Source: Craspedostauros australis (lineage: Eukaryota; Bacillariophyta; Bacillariophyceae; Mastogloiales; Achnanthaceae). From it: a stretch of 64,000 nucleotides of DNA. The stretch is taken from positions 310,001 through 374,000 of the forward strand of contig JAMXDE010000041.1 in assembly GCA_026770025.1 (NCBI GenBank), written 5' to 3'. Below the pieces are notes generated by a model, which had not been told where the DNA came from, did not search any database, and was given only the letters and a program-made list of their open reading frames with translations. The stretch's first letter is position 1. Each line of letters opens with the position of its first letter. The position numbers and the translations under genes are program-made. Shown piece by piece: positions 10,401-19,488 of the stretch.

Positions 10401-12472
10401 TCTTCTATGACCTCACCTTGACTCCTGCAGACATTGGTGCTGGGACCGACAAGTGGCTATTCTTCTTCACCACGGATGAAGAAGAGAGTGTCAAGCTGGT
10501 GGTGAGCAGAGGTATCAGCAGTGACTGCACCACGTTCACATGCCAGCCTGCCATTGTCTCTGCCTGCGACGCAGCCTTCACAGTGCGATCCGTGGACTTC
10601 ACGGTAGCGGGCGACTACAAGCTCATCATTCAGTCCGTGACGGATCTGCCGCCGTTCGCCGCAACCGAGCTGTACCAACCATCAGAGATCGCAAGCTTCT
10701 GTTCTTCATGGAATGTCGTCACATGCTACTGCGCCGACGAATTGTCGTCAGCGCTAGTGGGCGGGGCACTCACCTATGGGAACGGCGTCAGTTTCGCGCT
10801 GGCATCGGACGGCTCCAGCAACCCTGACGCATGCTTCGGCTACGTGTCGTGCGGCGTCGGCTTGAGCAGTCCGACCAAGTGGTTCCAATTCACAACGCCA
10901 TCTGTGTTGGCGATCACGGATTTCCGGTTGGGGCTAACTGACAACGCAGGTAGCGTGGAGTTGTCCGCCGTCATCTTCAAGACTTCGTCTACTGTGACAG
11001 CCAACACCGTCGACAAGTGCGACACCCTCATGTGCGATATGAGCGGCCTAGCGGATGGGAGCACCGTCCAACTGGAGACGGACACGTCCTACTTTATCGT
11101 CGTGCAAGCCTCGGGAGCATCAACGGATTTAGAGGCCACACTCACCAACCTCGTTCCTCCGGCTAACGACATGTGCGGGTCAGCGTTCACGCTGGTTGAA
11201 GGCCCCAGGATTGATGGTGTGTTCTCCGGCATCACGAATATGGGGTACAGCATCAACAGTCCACCCGCATCGCTGGACAGCGTGGAAGTTGCCACAACAG
11301 TATCGGCAACTGGTGAGACCATCACAGTCACCATTCCACCAATCTGTTCGATCTCAACGGAAGAGGGAGTTTGGTTTGCGGGACCGGCGCTGCCAGAGTC
11401 ACAGGGAGTTGCTCTCAAGGCATTCGAGGCTGACACCGGTCCTGGAGTGCCGATTGTCACGGTGCTTTCAGGTTCATCGTGCGCATCTTTTTCATGCGTT
11501 GGTCAGCTTCATGCGAGCGGCGAGATCCCTCTGTTCTTGAGAAAAGACCGAATGTACTACTTTTACGTACAGCGAGGCAATCCCAACGCTCTCGAGAGCA
11601 CAGTCTTGACCATGAGAGATGCATGTGCATCAGGGAACGACAACAACTACGCGTCCTGCCAATGCCCCGACTTTCCGTCGGCAGACTCCGCGGTTGACGT
11701 CCTTCAGACTGATATAGTGCCTGTGGTCTTTACCGATTGCTCGGGTCAACCATCTCTGTCTGGTGCATGGTACCGCATTCCAACGGAAGGTATCAGCCTT
11801 GCGGTAATCACTAACTCAAACACCGATGCCGTGATCACCGCTTCGTATGCAGAAGGCTGCGATCCTTCCCTCTGCACTTCAACAAACAATCTCATTGGCG
11901 CCTGCACAACTGGTACCCGGACCATCATCTTGCTCGGCAACATTCCCGGGGAAGCAAAACGGGACTTTCTCCTACAGGTGTCCGATCCGGCTCTGTTGTC
12001 ACGTGCGCAGCTGGTATTCTTGACAGCTGGCTCCACCACCGATGATCTCGGTCTCGATTGCGACGATTTTCCTTCCACCAAGGGCACCTGCTTCTGCCGT
12101 GAGGTCCTTACTTACTCTTTTGCATTCACTACCACGCTGACTCCCAGCAACACCGGGCCCATCGATACCTGCTTTGACTACAAGGGTGCTATCATCAACA
12201 AAGACCACGTGGGGGCATGGTTCGAGCTCGATGCGCAAGGTTTTACGGATTACGCAGTGCGATTTCCGGGCGCCTCCACGACGAACGTGCGCGTCCACTT
12301 CTATTTGGCCGGCGCAGATGCCATCAAATGCGACACTTCACTGTCCCGTATCTCAGATCCTGGCGGTGTTGCCGACAACGGGTCTGTGCAACTGACAGCA
12401 GGGATGAAGTACTTCATGTTCGTTCAAACTGATGTCTTGGATGTGCAAGTCACCGTTTCGGCACCCCGATGA
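4493..12472 (+). CDS. Giant secreted modular Cys-rich protein with PT-rich linker and repeated processing-like sites
   Basis: This is a predicted extracellular or cell-wall protein of about 2,659 residues; its function is unknown. The ATG at 4493 is chosen because a signal peptide (MKMLAVSVVAMMAMAMVV) follows directly. Residues about 65-1680 hold five or six diverged copies of one module. Each copy has an opening CxC pair, an FxxxYN helix, a CDPxFR motif (exact or varied) and a closing CxxC. They lie near nt 4690-5090, 5881-6430, 6820-7320, 7828-8470, 8794-9220 and 9370-9530. Acidic, Gly/His/Asp-rich spacers separate them, including GAHDG repeats at 7381-7440. A Pro-Thr linker (PTSxPTS) lies at about 9517-9717. 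The remaining 900 residues form about six beta-rich units, each with paired cysteines, faintly like PPC domains. Arg-x-[Leu/Met]-Gln sites recur between modules. A cell-wall role is inference from architecture only. Confidence 0.8.
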   Translation: MKMLAVSVVAMMAMAMVVTATMAASPAEGTAMATEHPQEVTKLARKMRKTTDSDAFPPVARRDMEDDGTCINTNPNGPTPINQYAILTVLARPNTLVNNAEDARTLLETNFVDAYNAVASCAQNGAFYTLTAMSIVRSSIGSTFIVTNPSGNSGRNRRLEDVEETEEIEFLILIEGECVGCPDIGGGSGPVFIDQIDPSILDQTQRRMMQLWQHQEGSSGKAATHTDATAKPRVKAHHQTKTHANTQANTDVGNHQPHRGSGEKNNRQHGVERFAMYGLSDDLRDDNDDEDAIGPSAPPSSPRGNSPRLKPRRHLGGSKERTHNGLSFSLLHRRSLNTAMAKNDDDKDKGRSGNDNKKTKANGGGASGEGDGETPDGPAPKSVQGGKGAKASMFSEPTSAPTSSTNPNGPVPGPDTTAAPSGKGSKMGEPSSVPSDSQKQSKAGSLMPGGTSTSTKMSKSGNGPKECICFPPTISAFVNEYDAVIQATNSNTGGRRLQTAATTGIDVILSLVLVDPSSACTADDFETRTAIVLITIQIDTSLSSTAGGGLTDGQVEQFEEDLKNEYNAQNSGALNDQSCDPFFRRVTNVELVQVVEGYSRRLQDSNTEPSFHGHRNMQTSTDFSSSIGISIYISIYTFFCFSCESGTLLYDDIDFVTVRRGRALNEEGDTSDDSADINTIEGEYGYSSWTAEELTPSQHHEEDPRFADILNAINAHKAKERAYANAGANAGAGTGFQPEDSPFGPPLNINNHRQLQSAIANHRSLQGDPDDTINPDIDCLCSANATQEGVTEQQILNALNETLQINNTDPILSITNLQEVQEIDCSDTVDDEQVFDIRIAIELLVCEDDQQVSSLSLDDPRVPELEATFATTYNDLVAERYCDPVFRVINNVTFTSIVTDGSTVVPEEISGSIAVSIEAIVTLRCRGCDPAVTTLYTEGPLLATMSGGRRSRKMQYTDHASNRGAHDGGAHDGGAHDGGDYDGTSDIGHGMGDVIDEQLNDHLRSSINAHGDVDGDVNGDVNGSDSDSQTLGDSDGDDSTNVLKRTAADDRLHINDNRACTSNSVTHPYDATTTSVSSAGRALGAHSSTRGGGSGDSRKPRRTRGPRRTNELTETCYCDIAPIAERSPSEAELMAVYNINVQDLGLACIVGVNECPPREPFTTELYVQFTDTNFGNPTPGQTSLSFQEVEDLVNAVVQVFLNLYNSTDSDGQGDCDPSFRDLATVTTIVSVQINNEGETFTFNSNRFLMDEDSKTMHLDSEGRDDLDFDRSQPYFDAAIHANGHSHGHGHRKLQTSVDFSQYDPNNPTLSILVTGLGTCIFCSSYFGFGNDITESSFVTVRKQRHLFARGEDRVGSADFLADTGMGIHARTALSMATEDVTATAGETNDRADAGIRSNIRSSKIPDFMHEYDGVANLRRLQPDIDTEGVREDESQCYCGVGTNQIIIFNADDFRDQIDEQVDLPPNITLDDVQLVQTQDCEAETNDFVSEDLQLMLLVVPDVSASDLESFSTIFEMVYNELAAQYCDMLFRRVLVGSATTTINVPAGQTPNSDGCVLGDTTMETDGRCRGCGDGTPLVDEDPSATSPTTGDAGRRSLQQLLTELDLDREFNVDLAGRPRRRRMQTEDTCFCAVDAIPDRGPFLLELYAALNSKLTEMGVESICGLTDEIIDILPPTDVPTSRPTSNPTVLASSAAPAVQPTSAPTSAPTSAPTDVPTIQPTSNPTNMPTSSPTSRPTSMPTDANEHDECEGAQPLIRYDFDGNFDFITVENFDTVVDGPQTSADFVTTVDATPEDGLTFSDPMENCNIASTNGVWLTFSIPEASVYRLTFTENDSIPAEVRVTVFSGSCGGLACIGSSDLIPPPIEVGMRLLQVIIEPDPEGPGSSSQVKLLLLDASLTYYMLLQNADDLVPVTEGLPFISDGCASSSNSNFCVCATELTLNGASEEGFPPRTGELEPAGCASDTSIPGFFYDLTLTPADIGAGTDKWLFFFTTDEEESVKLVVSRGISSDCTTFTCQPAIVSACDAAFTVRSVDFTVAGDYKLIIQSVTDLPPFAATELYQPSEIASFCSSWNVVTCYCADELSSALVGGALTYGNGVSFALASDGSSNPDACFGYVSCGVGLSSPTKWFQFTTPSVLAITDFRLGLTDNAGSVELSAVIFKTSSTVTANTVDKCDTLMCDMSGLADGSTVQLETDTSYFIVVQASGASTDLEATLTNLVPPANDMCGSAFTLVEGPRIDGVFSGITNMGYSINSPPASLDSVEVATTVSATGETITVTIPPICSISTEEGVWFAGPALPESQGVALKAFEADTGPGVPIVTVLSGSSCASFSCVGQLHASGEIPLFLRKDRMYYFYVQRGNPNALESTVLTMRDACASGNDNNYASCQCPDFPSADSAVDVLQTDIVPVVFTDCSGQPSLSGAWYRIPTEGISLAVITNSNTDAVITASYAEGCDPSLCTSTNNLIGACTTGTRTIILLGNIPGEAKRDFLLQVSDPALLSRAQLVFLTAGSTTDDLGLDCDDFPSTKGTCFCREVLTYSFAFTTTLTPSNTGPIDTCFDYKGAIINKDHVGAWFELDAQGFTDYAVRFPGASTTNVRVHFYLAGADAIKCDTSLSRISDPGGVADNGSVQLTAGMKYFMFVQTDVLDVQVTVSAPR
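9517..9717 (+). repeat. Pro-Thr linker repeat inside the giant secreted protein
   Basis: The coding sequence repeats PTSxPT units (PTSRPTSNPT, PTSAPTSAPT and similar). It separates the Cys-module half from the beta-rich half. Such linkers are common in diatom extracellular proteins and are probably O-glycosylated spacers. Confidence 0.85.
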
Positions 12473-13116
12473 GCGAAATGCCGACCCCCGTGTTGTATAA
12501 TGCCAGGAGCGTGTAGAACCTATCAATCTTCAGACAGATCAAGACCATGAAGCCAGAACAGATGCGAGGAGAGAACGCTCACGCTATGGGCCTCCCCGAG
12601 CGAGTCGTCCAACACTTTGAAATGGACATTCGAACTTGTTCCCTGGGGTTTCCAAACTAGCCACATAATGATCATCCTTGTAGTCTCTTTATGTACGAGT
12701 AACCTTTCCAGCTTGCAGGACCCCATTCAGGACACAACAGTAGCATCCTGCCGATTTTTAATCGGACAACATGATTTGTTTAAGAAACGATGTGGCGTGT
12801 TATGCAATAGGTTTAGATAATTTTAGCTAGCTTCTACAACACAAATACTCGGCTAGCTTGTCTTTTTCGTGGACGAAAATGATGACGTCAGTGACAGTTG
12901 ATGTCAGACTGTGACGGTATCCAATAGTGTTGAAGGTGATGTTGTGGCAGCAAGACACGGGAAAAACGTTGAAAGTGGGCCCGGACGACGTACAGACTGC
13001 TCCGAACAGACATGTTCGATTTGTCGCATCTGTGGGCTCCATCGAGTCAACCACTGAGCAATGGAAGACGGTGAATCCAACGTTAAGTAGACGTTATAAG
13101 CGTTAACGTCGATTTT

Positions 13117-13316
13117 ATTACTTTCATTGAAACGCTATTACTTTCATTGAAACGCTATTACTTTCATTGAAACGTTATTACTTTCATTGAAACACTATTA
13201 CTTTCATTGAAACGTTATTACTTTCATTGAAACGTTATTACTTTCATTGAATCGTGATTACTTTCATTGAATCGTGATTACTTTCATTGAATCGTGATTA
13301 CTTTCATTGAAACGTC
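13117..13316 (+). repeat. 20-bp tandem repeat, array 1 (10 copies)
   Basis: Ten copies of attactttcattgaaacgct sit in strict 20-bp register. The first 13 bases are invariant, while the last six or so vary (gaaacgct, gaaacgtt, gaatcgtg). Copies 1-6 are mostly the gaaacg type and copies 7-9 the gaatcgtg type, suggesting local duplication of subtypes. Confidence 0.97.
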
Positions 13317-13901
13317 ATCGTGACACTTCCATTGAGTGATCGTTGCAGTCCATGTATTCGATTTCCGTCACACAGAGCGATTCGTGTCTCGTTCCAGGCT
13401 CCACGCACGTGTTGATCACACGAACACAAATCACAATGTAAGCGTGCAATGCACGAGTATTGTCCAAGGCAATTCAACAAATACTCACCAACTCAGTCAA
13501 GGATTTGTTAGAAACAGCCAAGGTAGGCTTACAGATACCTATTATATTATTAACAGGACATCTGTTGGTATCGTTGTCATCATTTTGCCTTCTTTTTGTC
13601 CTTCCTCTGTTGTTGCCAATTGTTGCTTGCTGGTGTTGTTAGCTGTCTGGTTCCCTGCTTTCCTTGTTTGACTGTTCCTCTGTTGAATTGTTGGGAGGTC
13701 AAAAGGGTGGTCGATTCCTTGATTGCTCTTCTTGGTTCTTTTCTCTTTGGGATGTTGGCATCTCGGTGAGTTGTTTGTTGACGAGCGCCAAATTCGCGTT
13801 GTTTGGAATCAGCGCGAATCCAGCCTGAGCTTGATACGACTAGATTTAGTCTTGTTGGGAACCTGTGAGCCATGATTTTTGTCGTTGGATCTTGGTGCGA
13901 C

Positions 13902-14121
13902 ATTACTTTCATTGGAACGTCATCACTGTCATTGGAACGTCATTACTTTCATTGGAACGTCATTACTTTCATTGAAACGCTATTACTTTCATTGAATCGT
14001 GATTACTTTCATTGAAACGCTATTACTTTCATTGAAACGCTATTACTTTCATTGAAACGTTATTACTTTCATTGAATCGTGATTACTTTCATTGAATCGT
14101 CATTACTTTCATTGGATTTCT
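13902..14121 (+). repeat. 20-bp tandem repeat, array 2 (11 copies)
   Basis: Eleven copies of the same 20-bp unit as the array at 13117, same strand and period, about 585 bp downstream. The outer copies carry a gga variant (attggaacgtc); the inner copies match the array 1 types. Copy 2 has changes in the core (atcactgtc). Confidence 0.97.
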
Positions 14122-16734
14122 ATTCAGGGCTCGGTGTTCGTTTTTCAAACCAATAAGCGTTATAGACGTTAAAGACAAACATGTGGTTCAATCAATCGAG
14201 TCGTGTAGTCTATCACTGTCGTTCGTCATTGACAGGGGGTCGTACTGGTCATGTGCACTTGGAGTCGTGTTTCAACGTTTTTCCCGTGCCTTGCAGATTT
14301 GGTGTCACGTTGATTCTTCACGTTGTTGTTGAATTAGCTTCGTGAGGGGTTGCCTCCTTTGTGCGTGTTGTGTCAAGGAGCACAGCGTTGGTGGTGGCAT
14401 CCCTGCGCATCAGCTGCAACAACAGCACTTGCAAATACCACACAATCTATGTTGGGATGAATATGTGTATGTGCATCGCTCACTCAGTGTCCTTCTACCT
14501 GTTGTACGAGCGCTGTCAATGTATATTTGATCTACAAGCAGAAATTGAATAAACCGCATCCCAGACTTGGTACGTCCATGCATCCAAAGTTTCATTGGAA
14601 ACTTGTCACAACTCAATTCTGAGAGCATCAGAGATTCGGTATGGCTGCGATCTGGCAAACATGTGACATCGAGTTTTAATTGATCTACTTCCCAACTGAA
14701 CCTGAAGTGACATTACCCTTGACTACCTCAAGCATCCTCAATGGAATGTGGTATCGACAGAGCCATGTAACGATGATGACTGACGTTGACAAGCAAGGTG
14801 TCATCAACATCTTGACAGCTGGCTCCACATCAGAACAAGAAGGTGAAGATCCGATGACCAAGGGATTGTGAATCTTGAGGGTGCAACATGGAGTTCAGAT
14901 GAGATATTGATAAGTACATGTGAAGTAGTAGGTCAATATGAGGGGAGATGATCAAGTGCGTATTGAATACGTAATAACGCGCAGTATTATCATGGACGAG
15001 AGAGAGACAGAGACATAATTGCGAGAGGGCATCTTGTGTGAACTCATAGTTGAGAGGTATCTGCAGAGATACTCAGCCATTCATGGAATGAGATACCAAA
15101 CAGGACCAGCAATTACACCACCATCTATCAGCAGGGAATTGCCACGCGTGGGATTTGCCAACAATCGTCTTGTTGTGGGACGCTTCAAGAGAGCTCCGAC
15201 CCATCCGGAACACCGCCAAGCACATCGCCGGCTGTCACGGTCAAGGACATGCATTGCATGCAGCAGGCTGCATGCGCAGCACTCCACAAAGATGGAATCG
15301 ACGCATTGCCTGACAGGCTCGTTTCAGTCTCAACGAGGGTGGCCTTGCAGATGTTGGACTTGTGCGACGAGTTGGCTACAGCTGTTGGGCATGTATGTGT
15401 TGGAAATCTGGGGTAATAGTCAGTAAGAATCTAAACTGTTATTAGATTGTACCATTTTAGAACTGTGAGCTCAATCTCACTTTCTCTTCCGATTTCATTT
15501 TCATTGTAGGCATTCACTGTGGTAGCATCATGGGGTATCGCTGCATTCTCTGGATGCTTCTCTCTATGTTCATCATGACTTGCCCATACATCTTCATATG
15601 CTTTTCTTCATGTCCTCGTCTCAACAACTCATCATCTGCGTATGCGTGCTCGTATCTGTCTATGTCCACATGGTACAAATCTGCAGTCCTGCATACTTGC
15701 TTGACATATGTTTCTATCCTTGATCCTGTGACACCTTGTCTTACGATTGGTGTCACCCTTAGTGATGTTCCAAACCTGCAGTTGTTCTGATCCTTTCTGA
15801 TGTTCCAAACCTGCAGCTGTTCTTGTCCGTAGGAGGGGTGCGTGCCGCTTCCCAGATGGGGTGCAGCACTTGCCCATTGCCCTGCTGTTGTTCTGGCTGA
15901 CATTGCCATCTGGTTAGCTGCTGTGGCTGGGTTGGTGTTGGGACCTCCTGTTCTGCTTTTGGTGAAGTTCTTAGACTATTCGAGGGGCTACCTTGTCTTC
16001 TTGGTGGGACTGAGATCAGTTATGTTTGTGTTTGTTCGTAGATGTGATGAATAAGACTCAAAAAGGTGTGATGAATAATGTTCGAACAATTGATGAATAA
16101 TATTCAAAGATGTGACGAATAATATTGGGAGGTGCGGTAATCATGGGTATCTTGACAAAGTCGTACCCCCGATTCCTAACATGTGTGATGCAGCGTAATC
16201 GTCATATGATGGTGTGGATCCTCTTGCCATACAGAATGCCTTGATGATGGATGGACGGGATTTGGTACTTGCACTACTACTCGTACTCGTGTTGTATAAT
16301 TGAGCGTACCATCCTCACGTTCGATTGCCCAACCCTTGGAGGAAGCCCAGAACGAGCTTCTCCACCATCACAACGATCACCACACGAGACATGAACTCAA
16401 TTCGAAATTCAGACCTCAATCTCAGAAGCAATTCAAGTACGAAAAGCGCCAAGAAAGTGACTGAATGTGTGCCTCTAATCAGCGAAGCTGATTTATCGGG
16501 TGGCTATGCAAGACATGAGCGTGTGTTTGCTTCACCCTAGCCTCGATACTCCACTCTACCGATGCGTGCACTCGACACTGCGCTATTTGTGTGGTGAAAG
16601 ACTACATCTTTACATATTTATTGATAGGGGAGTGTAGGGACGTGAAGGATATGAGTATTGTTGCTGCTGTTCATGAGTCCGCATGATAGCAACCGATTCT
16701 GTGTCATGATGCGGTAGGTTTGCAATCATCATCT

Positions 16735-16754
16735 ATTCTATTATATAATAGAAT
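16735..16754. repeat. AT-rich perfect palindrome downstream of the CIA30-like gene
   Basis: The 20 bases attctattatataatagaat are their own reverse complement. They lie about 95 bp past the stop of the minus-strand gene at 16850. Similar tatta/taata strings sit beside several other genes in the window. The role is unknown. Confidence 0.8.
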
Positions 16755-16849
16755 ATTATAGTTGGCATTGGCAGGATCTGCTTCAATTTGCGCACCAGGA
16801 TCCACGTCCACAACCCTACTCCAAGAGGGCACAGGCTGCGACTGCTACC

Positions 16850-17464
16850 TTAGCAACCGACTGCCTTGATGCTGAAGAGATCAGTGACGTACTGTCCCTC
16901 GACTCCTTGAGCCCAGACCTCCATGAACTGGATGTCGGACAGCACAGCTGGGGTTGGGCAGACGGTTGGGTCGGCAGAGCATGTGGTGATGATCTTGCCG
17001 GTGGTAAAGTCCCAGGCATTGCTGAACTCGGTGAGTGGGATGGTGTTTGCGTGCTTGCCTGATCCAGAGATGGGGATGGCAGCGCGCCACTCGAATGGAA
17101 TTGGCTTCTCGGGAGTTGGACGAGTATATCCGAAGGCTATGTAGTATCCATTGTAGCCGATGACGGAGTCCATGGTGATCTCAATGGCTTCGCAGCCATC
17201 GATGTTGGGGAAGGACTTGGTGCCAATGGCCTTGGCGAATCCTGGTCCGCCGATGAATGGCTGGAAATTGACAAACCCATCGAAGTAGGAACGATCGCCT
17301 GCCGGAACGAGGGTGCCTGTGGATTCTCCACCAGTGATGACGTCGTCGGTCTTCACCTCCCAGCCGCTGTCGCCGGCGAAGCTCTGCAAGAGGACGTCGG
17401 CGTTGGCTGCGGAGAACATGCCCATGAGGGCGGCAGCGATGGCGGAGGAAACGGAGAGCTTCAT
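16850..17464 (-). CDS. Secreted CIA30-like (complex I intermediate-associated protein 30 fold) protein
   Basis: A 204-residue protein with an N-terminal signal peptide (MKLSVSSAIAAALMGMFSAANA) cleaved near residue 22. The rest looks like a single CIA30-type beta-sandwich: a VKTDDVITGGESTG opening, an FVNFQPFIGGPGF strand pair, a middle DGCEAIEITM segment and the closing strand DIQFMEVWAQGVEG. In mitochondria CIA30 (NDUFAF1) is an assembly chaperone, but diatoms carry many CIA30-fold proteins in other places. The leader looks secretory rather than mitochondrial, so a complex I role is unlikely. The exact function is unknown. No introns are seen. An AT-rich palindrome follows the stop. Confidence 0.7.
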   Translation of the reverse strand: MKLSVSSAIAAALMGMFSAANADVLLQSFAGDSGWEVKTDDVITGGESTGTLVPAGDRSYFDGFVNFQPFIGGPGFAKAIGTKSFPNIDGCEAIEITMDSVIGYNGYYIAFGYTRPTPEKPIPFEWRAAIPISGSGKHANTIPLTEFSNAWDFTTGKIITTCSADPTVCPTPAVLSDIQFMEVWAQGVEGQYVTDLFSIKAVGC

Positions 17465-19488
17465 GGTGTTGTTTGTTTGTTAGTTGGTTAGTTGTTGGCT
17501 TTAGGCGTTTGATGGGTGAATCAGTCCTAGTTTTGCTTTTTGTGAGGATGTGAAGACATGCGGCTAGATTTGTTGTTGGAAATACGGGCGATGCCAGCGC
17601 ACAGGTGGCGCAGCATGCAAACGACGCCCAAGGGCCGTACGTTGGAGGTTGGATTGGTTTTGGATACGATTCTACAGCCATTGCGGTAGGTCTCCTACTG
17701 CGGATCTGTGATCGAGATGCTGACAACTGTACGTATTTCATTTCCACCAAGGCCTCCCAACCACCTCAAGTGAGAAAGATGTGAAAGGAACCAAAAACGA
17801 TGAACCAGGATGTGTTTTGGAGGTGTCGCTGGCTGTGCAGCATTTACGGAGTTCCACCGAGCGTCACCCCTGTCAGGTGGACAACGGGAATGAATCCAGA
17901 CGACATCACAGAGGATAGAAATCCAAATGTTGGCAAGCATAGTATCCGACGACGTATGTACACACAAACACGCACCAGAGAAACTGTGTCGCGATCCCAT
18001 GCGCGGATCCTTTGGATCTCTCCCGTTTTCGCGAGATTCGGTGAAGGCAGTACTCTTGGTCGTACTCTAGTATCCTGTCGCCGTCCGGCCAAGACGATGG
18101 GGAGAGGATCCTGAGATTTCTTGCACGCGTGTGATTGTCGGTCTTGAGTCGATGCCAATGAAACTGCATGGAAGGATTCCAGCGAGAGCGACGAGAAGAG
18201 GAGCACAAGTGACGATCACCAATACAAGCGCTTTGCTATGCCGTCGATTCGCAAAGATGGCACCGAGTGTACGAGTACGACAGCGAGGAAAAACGAATCA
18301 GAAAATCTGAATTGGGTGCCATCGAGGACCTTTGACATCACGACCACAAGAATTCGCGCGACTCTGCGACACCCGATAATTGGTCCAGAATTCCAGAAAT
18401 GACCTCTTCCTGAGTCTTGCGGGACCAATAATAGAGAATATCAGTGTGTTGATCCATTTGTTCTTCGATTTCTTCAGACACCGCAATTGAACGAGAAATT
18501 CCTTGAAATGTGAAATTCCTATTAACGGACAAGAATATAATCGGACATACGGACAGATCCGGACAAATCTCAACAGGCTTTGACAAATCCGGACAGGCTT
18601 CACTCTCATAACAATGGCTAGTTGTGTGATTCCTGTGGTCCTATCGATTGTTTTAGTGTGATACTACTGCTCTGACTGCTGCGTGTGAAGATTGTCGCAT
18701 TGGGTTGTTCCCTTTCACCAATACCGTTCGGTTGCGAACATTTCTGCTCCACCATTGATCTGGTATTGCACAATGACACACACTGCTTCAAATACAGGTC
18801 TGTGTTTTTCTGCAAGGAGAGATGCAGGTGAAACGGTTAACACAGCATTATGGTGCGAACACGAGCGTCGCCTAAGGAGCCTGAGACAACGGAAGATGTG
18901 GTGGGCATACACGACCTGGTAGCCCTCATAGAGTAATCTGAATCTCTCTGGCGTTGCCACCTCTATTATTGGTCCGCGCGTGTACAGACTTGTCTGTGCC
19001 ATGGCGTAGTCGTAAGGTGTTCTCAAGGGCAATCATTTCAGCCTTCCGTTAAATATCAGGCAGCGAACTATCGCACATCATCGCTCTTGCATGTACCTTG
19101 TTTACACGGTTGACTGACAGAACGAAAGAGGACAGTTTCGACAAAGTCGAAAAGGAGTGAAAGAAGAGGTAGAAGACGTCACGCATCGGCGAATCAAATC
19201 TGCGCTTTTTTTTTGTCACCGCAAAGCAGCGCAACTCACACAAACCGCGATCGACGCAAAAATGAGGCGAGCTGGACTCTGCACATGGACGTCTGCCCCC
19301 ATGCAGCATTGACGATGATGTTTGACCGCATCCATGATGTCCACAATCATGTGAAACGCCGGTGTCAACAATCATAAAAGTGGATCACGATAGATCATAA
19401 GTATTGCGTACCACCAGCGCAACCAATGCATTGACAGCAACGCCGGCCAAACCGCATACGCTCTTCGGCTTCTCGAACGAACCCCAGC
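17465..19488. other. Intergenic, no gene seen
   Basis: About 2 kb between two divergently oriented genes. ORFs reach at most about 120 codons with no recognisable domain or consistent composition. A degenerate repeat of atccggaca occurs at about 18535-18600. The promoters of both neighbours should lie here, but no specific element could be identified. Confidence 0.5.

Larger units (their letters stand above)
12718..14450 (+). mobile_element. Relic of the 5' region of the RNase H element, expanded by minisatellite arrays
   Basis: Two blocks match the element at 32.4-39.5 kb. The left block (12718-12965) aligns with 33141-33380. It shares ccccattcag, then a tgc(c/g)gattt block, then ttagctagcttctac(a/g)acacaaatac, then gtggacgaaaatg(a/g)tgacgtca. 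The right block (about 14340-14450) aligns with about 33425-33535 and shares ctttgtgcgtg, gttggtggtggcatccct and cacttgc(a/g)aata. In the right-hand element the two blocks lie almost next to each other; here about 1.4 kb with two 20-bp repeat arrays separates them. No coding part or right end was found, so this is a truncated or solo copy. Confidence 0.65.
12473..16849. other. Gene-poor region holding an element relic and minisatellites
   Basis: No gene could be supported in 4.4 kb. From 12718 to about 14450 the sequence matches the 5' part of the element at 32.4-39.5 kb, expanded by two arrays of a 20-bp repeat. Between 14450 and 16800 there are only short ORFs. One near 14680-14871 ends in DPMTKGL, which faintly recalls the end of a copia polyprotein, but the preceding residues do not support it. 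A 60-bp stretch at about 15763-15825 contains two near-copies of a 27-30-bp unit. Degenerate gatgaataat repeats lie at about 16040-16125. Confidence 0.6.

Noticed and set aside
12718-14450. CRISPR-like array reading of the 20-bp repeats
   Set aside because: The units are directly abutting with no unique spacers, and the genome is eukaryotic.
14550-14880. Possible copia remnant ending in DPMTKGL
   Set aside because: Only a handful of residues match and their order does not follow copia RNase H; chance similarity is likely.
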